Shown here piece after piece: positions 1 through 6,884 of a DNA stretch of 64,000 nt. This stretch comes from Mucilaginibacter sp. PPCGB 2223 (GTDB taxonomy: Bacteria; Bacteroidota; Bacteroidia; Sphingobacteriales; Sphingobacteriaceae): contig NZ_MDJS01000006.1 of NCBI RefSeq assembly GCF_001705515.1, forward strand, positions 45,435-109,434. The letters run 5' to 3'. Every line of letters starts with the position of its first letter. The stretch's first letter is position 1. The notes below the pieces were generated by a model. That model did not search any database. It was given only the letters and a program-made list of their open reading frames with translations, and was not told where the DNA came from. Position numbers and translations under genes: made by a program.

Positions 1-2
1 GC

Positions 3-257
3 GAAGACGTGTATCGCAAAAAAAACCTGCGTATATCGTACTACGATGCCGACTGGAAACACCACGAAGAGAGTTACACGGGATTAGCCGCACGCATCAT
101 CCAGCACGAATACGACCATATCGAAGGCAAGTTATTTACCGACAAGCTTAACCCTTTACGCAAACGCCTTATAGAAAAAAAGCTGAACGATATTTCGAAA
201 GGAAATGTTTCGGTTGATTACCGGATGAAATTTCCGGCGGCTAAGAAGGGGCGTTAA
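3..257 (+). CDS. def: Peptide deformylase, 3' end only
   Basis: C-terminal part of peptide deformylase, the cytosolic metal hydrolase that removes the formyl group from the N-terminal Met of new proteins. The visible piece, about 84 codons, holds the third family motif, HEYDHIEGKLF, in which two His bind the metal and Glu is catalytic. The first two motifs lie before the window. The reading frame is already open at base 3, so the in-frame GTG at 9 is not a start. The C-terminal basic tail is usual. The gene ends convergently with the next one, the two stop codons overlapping by about three bases. Identification is firm because of the HExxH context; the full length cannot be judged. Confidence 0.93.
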   Translation, partial: EDVYRKKNLRISYYDADWKHHEESYTGLAARIIQHEYDHIEGKLFTDKLNPLRKRLIEKKLNDISKGNVSVDYRMKFPAAKKGR

Positions 258-895
258 TTATCGTCGATCCCCCGGCTTTTATTACCTGCGGCTATCTCTT
301 TAATCAGGGCACCCCAGGCAAAAGGGTTTAACAAGGGGTTGGGCATCAGCGAGTGCTGGTTTACCATATTGTTGTGCATATCCTGGAAGTTCAGCGTCTG
401 ATGGTCCTGCGCGTTTAACGGCAGCGACCGCTCTAACGCGGCTATTGATTTACCACTCAGGTTTTTGCGGGCTATCTCCAGGTCGTCATCAGCAATTTTC
501 ATCGCCAAAAAATCTTTATGAAACTCATCAGTAGTTGCCCATGGGAAGATATGAACTACAGGCAGGTGCACCGATTGTGAGCGTAAGCGCACTTCAACAG
601 TGTAGCTTTTTTCTTTAAGGTGAGATGGGATCACCACTATTGCCGAGGCATAACCTATCGAGGTAAATTGCAGGGTATCGTTTTCGTGCACTACAAAAGA
701 AAAATAGCCTTTATAGTTAGCCAGGTTACTTTGTTTAGGATTACTGATATTAGTTACAGAGGTGTAAGGTATAATACTGGTACTGTCGCTGTTCAGTACC
801 ACACCGCTAAATTGCACCAGCGGCCTCTCGGGCTTTTGCTGCGCAAATGCCGACACCGCCACGAGGCTAAACAATATGAAGAACAAGCGCTTCAT
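254..895 (-). CDS. Secreted carboxypeptidase-regulatory-like domain protein
   Basis: 213-residue protein with a clear signal peptide (Met-Lys-Arg, hydrophobic core, ending AFAQQ). Residues about 28-110 resemble the carboxypeptidase-D regulatory-like fold often found at the N-terminus of Bacteroidota outer-membrane receptors: a GVVLNSDS start, a PYTSVTN segment, and a YKGYFSF segment followed by a beta-strand-rich stretch. Here the domain stands alone without a plug or barrel. The C-terminal half (about 120-213) is polar and I do not recognise it. Probably periplasmic or on the outer-membrane inner face. It is monocistronic and convergent with def. Function unknown. Confidence 0.75.
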   Translation of the reverse strand: MKRLFFILFSLVAVSAFAQQKPERPLVQFSGVVLNSDSTSIIPYTSVTNISNPKQSNLANYKGYFSFVVHENDTLQFTSIGYASAIVVIPSHLKEKSYTVEVRLRSQSVHLPVVHIFPWATTDEFHKDFLAMKIADDDLEIARKNLSGKSIAALERSLPLNAQDHQTLNFQDMHNNMVNQHSLMPNPLLNPFAWGALIKEIAAGNKSRGIDDN

Positions 896-1018
896 TGTGA
901 ATAACTGTATTAATTTATTATACTCAGTTAACGTTTAAAAAGTTTTAACCGGGATACAAATCAAATAATTTTTGTCCGGTTAGTTGTTATAACACCGGCT
1001 AATTTAACAATCTTTAAC

Positions 1019-1297
1019 TTATCTCAAATTTTCGGGCAATACCGCCGCCGGATCATCCATATCCGTCAGATTAGTTGCGTCGACGCCCGTGATCTCGGGC
1101 ACGGCTTTTTTAATAGCCTGCTCTATACCTGCCTTTAAGGTCATGATGCTCATCGGGCACGACCCGCATGCACCCAAAAGTTTTAATTTAACTACTTTGT
1201 CAGGCGTTATCTCTTCCACCGAAACATTGCCGCCATCTGTTTCCAGATACGGGCGAATTGTATCTAAGGCTGCCTCTACCTGTGCTAACAAATCCAT
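1019..1297 (-). CDS. NifU-like C-terminal domain Fe-S scaffold
   Basis: 92-residue protein made only of the NifU C-terminal (Nfu) domain. The CGSCPMS motif supplies Cys44 and Cys47, which in this family hold a bridging [4Fe-4S] cluster between two subunits for transfer to apo-proteins. The N-terminal LETDGGNVSV stretch is the usual family start. It lies 32 bases downstream of the mrp ATPase on the same strand, so the two are probably co-transcribed as an Fe-S delivery unit. Length matches stand-alone Nfu proteins. Cytosolic. Confidence 0.9.
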   Translation of the reverse strand: MDLLAQVEAALDTIRPYLETDGGNVSVEEITPDKVVKLKLLGACGSCPMSIMTLKAGIEQAIKKAVPEITGVDATNLTDMDDPAAVLPENLR

Positions 1298-1329
1298 TTT
1301 TTTAATTTTTATAGTATAAAGATACTAAT

Positions 1330-2418
1330 TTATTGTATAACTGCTGTTTGTGCGGCCGCTTTGGCATTTACAATCGCTACCTGCTGTGCAACTTTTTTTG
1401 CCATATCGATAAACGCGGCGCTCATCGGGTTATTATCGTCGAGTATAAGGGGTTTGCCCGAATCGCCGGAATCTGACACGCTTTTTACCAGCGGCAACTG
1501 CGCCAGCAAAGGCACGCCGATCTGGTCGGCCAGCTTTTTACCGCCGCCTTCGCCAAAAATATAATATTTATTTTCGGGTAACTCAGCCGGGGTAAAGTAG
1601 GCCATGTTTTCGACCACACCCAGCACCGGCACATTGATGGCATTCATCATAAACATACCCACACCTTTACGCGCATCGGCCAGGGCCACGTTTTGCGGTG
1701 TAGTTACAATTACTGCGCCAGCTATCGGGAAGCCTTGCGTAATCGTGATATGGATATCGCCTGTACCCGGCGGCAGGTCGACAACCAGGTAATCCAGCTC
1801 GCCCCAGTCGCCATCGTTAAATAACTGTTTTACCGCGGTTGACACCATCGGCCCGCGCCAAGGTACGGGCTGATCCGGATCGGTAAAGAAACCAATGGAA
1901 AGCAGTTTGATGCCATATTTCTCAATCGGCTCGATGCGTGTTTTGCCATTTTCAAGCTGCGATGCCCGTGGCTTGGCACCTTCCAAACCAAACATAATAG
2001 GCACCGACGGGCCGTAAATATCCGCATCGATCAAACCAACCTTTGCACCGGTTTTAGCCAAACCCAATGCCAGGTTGGCCGCCACGGTTGATTTGCCCAC
2101 CCCGCCTTTGCCCGAAGCCACGGCGATGATATTTTTAATACCCGGCAAACTGTTACCGCTTTGCGTGGTCACGCGCGAGGTCATGTTGATCCGTATATCA
2201 GCATCTTTACTTACAAAATGCAATATGGCGTTGCGGCATGCGTTCTCGATCATGGCCTTTAAAGGGCAGGCCGGTGTTGTTAATATGATGGAGAAACTTA
2301 CTTTGCTGCCTTCGATACGGATATCTTCAACCATGTTCAACGTTACCAGGTCTTTTTTCAGATCGGGTTCTTCAACGTGGCTCAGGGCAGCAAGTACTTG
2401 TTCTTTAGTAATTATCAT
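1330..2418 (-). CDS. mrp: Mrp/ApbC family iron-sulfur carrier ATPase
   Basis: 362-residue P-loop ATPase of the Mrp/NBP35 family. Residues about 1-85 form a MIP18/DUF59-type domain with the TTPACPL motif (Cys51). The deviant Walker A GKGGVGKST lies near residue 105, and DIYGPSVP and VDLPPGTGD mark the remaining nucleotide-site motifs. These proteins load or carry Fe-S clusters. The C-terminal region, where enterobacterial ApbC has a CxxC motif, reads ENMAYFTPAELP and contains no cysteine; the only cysteines in the protein are 51 and 61. It is followed by the Nfu gene, which suggests the partner provides the cluster ligands. The start is the ATG next to the divergent transglycosylase promoter region. 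Confidence 0.92.
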   Translation of the reverse strand: MIITKEQVLAALSHVEEPDLKKDLVTLNMVEDIRIEGSKVSFSIILTTPACPLKAMIENACRNAILHFVSKDADIRINMTSRVTTQSGNSLPGIKNIIAVASGKGGVGKSTVAANLALGLAKTGAKVGLIDADIYGPSVPIMFGLEGAKPRASQLENGKTRIEPIEKYGIKLLSIGFFTDPDQPVPWRGPMVSTAVKQLFNDGDWGELDYLVVDLPPGTGDIHITITQGFPIAGAVIVTTPQNVALADARKGVGMFMMNAINVPVLGVVENMAYFTPAELPENKYYIFGEGGGKKLADQIGVPLLAQLPLVKSVSDSGDSGKPLILDDNNPMSAAFIDMAKKVAQQVAIVNAKAAAQTAVIQ

Positions 2419-2529
2419 TTTTACAATTCGGATAAAATGTAAAACAGCCTGTTAAGGTGTTTGTTACGGTATAGTTGTTTACAATAAACTTTGTAAAGAT
2501 AAGATTATTAGTTTTGGAAAAATTTACTG

Positions 2530-4701
2530 ATGCATCTACCAGATAAAAAGTACTTCCGCGTTGGCGGTATAGTTTTGCTAACGATAGTTGTTTTGATTGT
2601 AATAGCCGGTACCATTGCCTGGTTTAAGCGCGAAAATCTACTCCACAATGCGATTGACAAAGCTACGGCAAAAGCCAAAAGAGATTATAATTTAGATGTA
2701 AAAATAGGCTCGGCACACTTTACGGGGCTTAGTACCGTTGCTTTCGACGATATCACCATTGTACCGCAAGGTCGTGACAGTCTGTTAGATATCAAGAATT
2801 TTGAAGTCGAAGTGAGGCTATGGCCATTACTCTTTGGCAATGTTAAGCTGGCATCAGTTAAGCTGGATAAAGGCTGGCTCAATTTGACCAGCGTACACGG
2901 CGTAAAAAATTTCGATTTTTTATTTAAAAAGAAACGCGATACCACCGAAAACACCGGCGGCGATATATCCGTTGTGGCTAACGATCTCATCAACCAGGTG
3001 CTTTATAAAATACCCGATGCGCTCAACCTGAATGATTTTATCATTAAGTTTCACGACGACAGTACCAGCGTGAACGTGCTTGCCAAAACCGCGCGGATTG
3101 AAGATAGTGACCTAAGCTCTACATTCATCATCAATAACGGCGAATCGACCCTGCATTTTGCCGGTAAGATGCGCCCCAGCGATAAATACATCGATGTAAG
3201 GCTTTATGCCGATAATAAAAAGGTGGAGCTGCCTTTTATAGAAAAGAAATTCGGGTTGAAACTCAGTTTTGATACCATTGGCACCAGGCTGGATAAGGTT
3301 GAACGCAGCAACGGCGAAACACGTATTTATAGTTCCTGGTCGGTGAGCAACCTGCTCATCAACCACCCGCGCTTGGCTACAACCGATATCGTTGTGCCCA
3401 ACGGATCGATAGACGCTAATATCTTTATCGGAGAGCACTATGTATCGATAGACAGTTCATCGGTAATCCATCTGAAAGACATTGTTGCAAGCCCATACGT
3501 AAAATACACCCTTAAACCAGCTAAAATCTACGAGTTAAAGTTAGCTATGCCGATGACCGACGCACAGAAGATGTTTAACTCCTTCCCCAAGGGGACTTTT
3601 GACGCGCTGGAAGGCATCCAGGTTAGCGGGAAACTGGCCTACAACCTGAGCCTTTACCTTGATAGCACCATGCCCGACTCGGTGCGGTTTAATTCGGAGC
3701 TAAAACAAGAGAACTTTAATGTGGTTAAATACGGCAATACCAACTTTGATAAACTGAACAGCCCGTTTGTATATACGCCTTACGAAAACGGCAAACCTAT
3801 GCCATCGCGCACCATCGGGCCCTCAAACCCCGATTATACCCCGCTCGAAAATATCTCGCCGTACTTGCAGCACGCGGTCATGTCGGCCGAAGACCCTACA
3901 TTTTACAGCCATCACGGTATTATACCCGAAGCCATCCGTAAATCGATAGCGATTGATTTTAAGAAGAAAAAGTTTAATCGCGGCGGTAGTACGATATCCA
4001 TGCAATTGGTTAAAAACGCTTTTTTAAGCAGGCAAAAAACCATGCTGCGAAAAATTGAAGAAATGCTGATCGTGTGGATGATCGAGAACAAACACATCGT
4101 CTCGAAAAACCGGATGCTGGAGGTTTATTTCAATATCATCGAATGGGGCAACAACGTTTACGGTATCGGCGAAGCATCGCGCTATTATTTTGGTAAAAGC
4201 CCTGCCGAACTCGATTTGGGCGAGAGTATTTACCTGGCCAGCATCGTACCTAAGCCTAAAGCCGGGCTATACGCTTTCCAGCCCGATGGCAGTTTGAAGG
4301 ATTATCTGCGCAATTATTTCCGTTCGCTTGGCGACAGGATGGCCAACCAGCATTACATCAACCTGATGGATAGCCTGAATTATGGCTTTGCTGATGTGCG
4401 GTTGAAATCGAGCCAGCGCAGTCATACCATTATCGCTCCGGGTGATACCGCCGCCATTATGAAAGCCCTGAAGCAGGACCAGGATGACGAGGAGGAGGAT
4501 AACGCCATCCCGGTTATCCAACCCGAAAAGAAACCGAACTTTTTCCAGCGCCTGTTTGGTAAAAAAGATACTACACATAAAAAGGAGCCGGTAATTGATA
4601 CTGCCGGGAAAACCAAAAAACAAATACGCCAGGAAAAACGCGCCGAACGCAAAAAAGAGAAAGAGGAAAAGAAAAAGCTGATGGACCGTGGATTATTTTA
4701 A
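2530..4701 (+). CDS. Peptidoglycan glycosyltransferase (GT51) fused to an AsmA-like N-terminal region
   Basis: 723-residue inner-membrane protein. One membrane segment (about 10-30) is followed by a long beta-rich periplasmic region (about 35-420). Its start, with an amphipathic stretch, VKIGSAHFTGLSTVAFDDI and then repeating short strands, resembles AsmA/TamB-type N-termini. Residues about 430-620 are a GT51 domain with its motifs in order: AEDPTFYSHHG (catalytic Glu454), RGGSTISMQL, LRKIEEML, KNRMLEVYFNIIEWG, and YGIGEASRYYF. GT51 enzymes polymerise lipid II into glycan strands. No transpeptidase domain follows; the tail (about 650-723) is Lys/Glu-rich. Class A PBPs and MtgA have no such N-terminal region. 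It stands alone, divergent from mrp. The GT51 call is firm; the AsmA likeness is by pattern only. Confidence 0.88.
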   Translation: MHLPDKKYFRVGGIVLLTIVVLIVIAGTIAWFKRENLLHNAIDKATAKAKRDYNLDVKIGSAHFTGLSTVAFDDITIVPQGRDSLLDIKNFEVEVRLWPLLFGNVKLASVKLDKGWLNLTSVHGVKNFDFLFKKKRDTTENTGGDISVVANDLINQVLYKIPDALNLNDFIIKFHDDSTSVNVLAKTARIEDSDLSSTFIINNGESTLHFAGKMRPSDKYIDVRLYADNKKVELPFIEKKFGLKLSFDTIGTRLDKVERSNGETRIYSSWSVSNLLINHPRLATTDIVVPNGSIDANIFIGEHYVSIDSSSVIHLKDIVASPYVKYTLKPAKIYELKLAMPMTDAQKMFNSFPKGTFDALEGIQVSGKLAYNLSLYLDSTMPDSVRFNSELKQENFNVVKYGNTNFDKLNSPFVYTPYENGKPMPSRTIGPSNPDYTPLENISPYLQHAVMSAEDPTFYSHHGIIPEAIRKSIAIDFKKKKFNRGGSTISMQLVKNAFLSRQKTMLRKIEEMLIVWMIENKHIVSKNRMLEVYFNIIEWGNNVYGIGEASRYYFGKSPAELDLGESIYLASIVPKPKAGLYAFQPDGSLKDYLRNYFRSLGDRMANQHYINLMDSLNYGFADVRLKSSQRSHTIIAPGDTAAIMKALKQDQDDEEEDNAIPVIQPEKKPNFFQRLFGKKDTTHKKEPVIDTAGKTKKQIRQEKRAERKKEKEEKKKLMDRGLF

Positions 4702-5174
4702 TTTCCGGCTTTGTTGATCGGCTTCAGGCGCAACATCCTGACCACTTTAAACCTGATCGGGCGTATCAGCAGGAACACCAGGAATAAAAAACCCACAAAT
4801 GCAGCCACAAGTATGGTAGCAGTAAAAAACCAAACCATCAGGTCTAATGTTGCGGCCCCGAATATCCACATGTACCGGATGATATTTGCGGTAAGGAAAT
4901 TGCTGAAACGGAACCTTACCGGTTCGTCAAGGTCTATTTCTTCAACCCTTTTGTAAAAAACGTAGTTCGAAATAATCGGGAACAGTATCGTTGCTGCAAA
5001 GGCAACATATAACAAAGAGTTATCGTTGCGGTTAAGGATGTTGGCGCCTACATGCTTATTTAAACAAACGATGATTATAACGAATACTGCAGTAATAGCC
5101 GCAAACACCGCATGAATTACCTGGAGTTTTTTATACGCTCCGGGGTCCAATTCATTGTTACCGATCTTATTCAT
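4698..5174 (-). CDS. Four-TM membrane protein of unknown function
   Basis: 158-residue protein with about four hydrophobic segments: around 19-41, 54-77, 91-115 and 117-138. A short polar N-terminus (NELDPGAYKK) precedes them. The pattern suggests an inner-membrane protein with both ends in the cytosol. Its 3' end overlaps that of the transglycosylase gene by four bases, tail to tail. I do not recognise a family. The start ATG is the only reasonable one, and a long AT-rich gap precedes it. Confidence 0.65.
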   Translation of the reverse strand: MNKIGNNELDPGAYKKLQVIHAVFAAITAVFVIIIVCLNKHVGANILNRNDNSLLYVAFAATILFPIISNYVFYKRVEEIDLDEPVRFRFSNFLTANIIRYMWIFGAATLDLMVWFFTATILVAAFVGFLFLVFLLIRPIRFKVVRMLRLKPINKAGN

Positions 5175-5446
5175 TTAAAGTTTAATCAATTTGCTTAACT
5201 CAATACTATGCAATTTGTTTTTCACATCTGTACACAGCTCTAAGATTAATATCGCGGCAAATTTACATCTTAAAATCGTACCACGATAAAAAGAAATCTC
5301 CCGCAAACATAGCAATAAGCATCGAACTTATTACACGGCAATAAGTTGCTTTATTATAACTATTTTAAAAAATCTTTATTAAAACACAGTGTATCAAAAT
5401 CCAGGCCGTTAGCCTTATCGTGTAACCCCTGTCACACAAAAATAAA

Positions 5447-5581
5447 ATGGAATACGAGAAGCCATCATATGAGTATTGCCTGTTAGTAAAAACGCAGTAC
5501 GTTTGCTTTGTAGAGTTTCCCGGATATACCAACAACACAATTATACAAAATATATCAAAAATACCGAAACCCTTTTTTTGA
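5447..5581 (+). CDS. Possible small protein, 44 residues
   Basis: Open frame from ATG at 5447 to TGA at 5579-5581 encoding 44 residues, with two Cys, six Tyr and a hydrophobic centre around VCFVEFPGY. No signal peptide or family recognised. The upstream bases (CACAAAAATAAA) give an A-rich leader, common before Bacteroidota starts, but I saw no TAnnTTTG promoter. It could be chance in AT-rich DNA. Confidence 0.2.
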   Translation: MEYEKPSYEYCLLVKTQYVCFVEFPGYTNNTIIQNISKIPKPFF

Positions 5582-5626
5582 TTAACCAATGAGCAATATG
5601 GGTGTGCCGTAAACCCGGAACAACGT

Positions 5627-5851
5627 TTACCTTGCTGCAACACCACGCATGTTAAGCGTCCGTTTGCATTCGTTGCATAACCAGGTTTCGCGGTAAAAAT
5701 TGTTATGTCCTTCGGCATCGGCCATGATACAGGTTTTATTAACGCAATGCGGTAACCAAAGTAAAACAGTCAGCTTTGGCTCATCAACACCACAGCAGGC
5801 AGCAGCATGCAATATGATGTAACAAAGGGCCGGCAAAAGTATTTTTTTCAT
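5627..5851 (-). CDS. Possible small secreted cysteine-rich protein
   Basis: 74-residue frame starting MKKILLPALCYIILHAAACC, which looks like a signal peptide or lipoprotein leader. The mature part contains CVNKTC and CNEC pairs. Such Cys pairs could bind a metal or form disulfides. No family recognised. A longer frame overlaps the same DNA on the same strand (5365-5718) but has no signal peptide and looks less like a protein. Neighbours are a divergent lipoprotein gene and a four-TM protein. Existence is uncertain. Confidence 0.35.
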   Translation of the reverse strand: MKKILLPALCYIILHAAACCGVDEPKLTVLLWLPHCVNKTCIMADAEGHNNFYRETWLCNECKRTLNMRGVAAR

Positions 5852-5931
5852 TACCCCGTTAAAAACTTGAATTAAACCTATATTTTCGGCATGTTGCGGC
5901 CGGCGCTAACTACGTATTACTATTTATACGC

Positions 5932-6843
5932 ATGAAACGATTTTGTAACCTTTTCATTTTTACTATTGCTGCCTTTTGCTTGTCGTGCAAACAACCTGCG
6001 AAAGTTGAGCACCCTTCGTTTAAAAGTGTTATCGGCATCCATTATACCGAGGTGCGCCGCACATTTAAAAATGGCGTGATATTTAACGGGCAGGGCTTCC
6101 AACTGGCGCCCGACTGGCGTTTTACCTTTGTATCGGCCGATTCGATCAATATTTACAGCCCCGAAAAGAAACGCTTTTTTAACTGCCCGGTGATATTCGA
6201 CCACGATTCGGTATTCAATATAGCCTGGGCCTGGCTTAAATTGAAGAAACTCACCAAAGACAGCATCAAATTCCAGGTGCTACACGTAGAGAATAAGGTA
6301 ATTATCGACGACCGCTCGAACCTGTACATGACCGTTTACTCGGATGATTACATCAAGAACAAACTGCATACCGATGCGCAGACATTACAAAGGCCACGGC
6401 GTATCGACACTTTGTTCATCAAAGCTAAAATAGCTCAGGCAGTACGAAACCCCGACAGTTCATTCGCCGGGGCAGAACAGCCGGTGATAAAAAGCAAGAG
6501 CCCGCTATTGACCATAAAAAGAGTAGAAGCCCCCGTCGATTCGGCTGTGAGCACCGATCCTAAAGCCGATTATATTAATCCCGAATACGACATCACCATC
6601 AACAAAGCCTACAAAGATTTTAATTACTCGTTTGTGGTTATTGTTGACGCTGCGGGTGCTGTACATTTCTGGCGGTCGACAATTGTGCCTGTTGACAAGG
6701 ATTTTGAGACATGGCAAAACCGGATGATGACAGGTATTGTAAACGGTTACTTAAAGCTCTATTTAAACGTTACTCCGGGCAAAACCCTGGGCCTGCCTCA
6801 CAATAGCTTTGTAGTTTTAAACGTTACAGGCAAGTCTGGATAA
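5932..6843 (+). CDS. Lipoprotein of unknown function
   Basis: 303-residue protein with a lipoprotein signal (hydrophobic core, then CLSCKQPAK, lipidated Cys at about residue 19). Residues 30-140 are a strand-rich unit with several FNGQGF/WRFTF-like strands; the C-terminal part (about 195-300) contains YDITINKAYKDFNYSF and a conserved-looking GLPHNSFVVLNV end. I do not recognise a family. The gene is followed after 41 bases by the hybrid histidine kinase on the same strand, so it may be in its operon and could be an envelope input for it; that is inference from position only. Confidence 0.7.
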   Translation: MKRFCNLFIFTIAAFCLSCKQPAKVEHPSFKSVIGIHYTEVRRTFKNGVIFNGQGFQLAPDWRFTFVSADSINIYSPEKKRFFNCPVIFDHDSVFNIAWAWLKLKKLTKDSIKFQVLHVENKVIIDDRSNLYMTVYSDDYIKNKLHTDAQTLQRPRRIDTLFIKAKIAQAVRNPDSSFAGAEQPVIKSKSPLLTIKRVEAPVDSAVSTDPKADYINPEYDITINKAYKDFNYSFVVIVDAAGAVHFWRSTIVPVDKDFETWQNRMMTGIVNGYLKLYLNVTPGKTLGLPHNSFVVLNVTGKSG

Positions 6844-6884
6844 AATGGTTTTAGCTATATTAGCCGTAGCGGTATTTTTATTTT

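Larger units (their letters stand above)
5175..5931. other. AT-rich gene-poor stretch
   Basis: 757 bases without a convincing conserved gene, visibly richer in A and T than its surroundings. It holds two weak open frames described separately (5447-5581 plus strand; 5627-5851 minus strand). No RNA gene or clear terminator was seen. It may be a decayed or acquired segment, or hold small genes. Confidence 0.5.

Noticed and set aside
5365..5718. 117-residue frame on the minus strand
   Set aside because: Overlaps the better 74-residue frame, lacks a signal peptide or family motif and has an irregular composition; probably chance.
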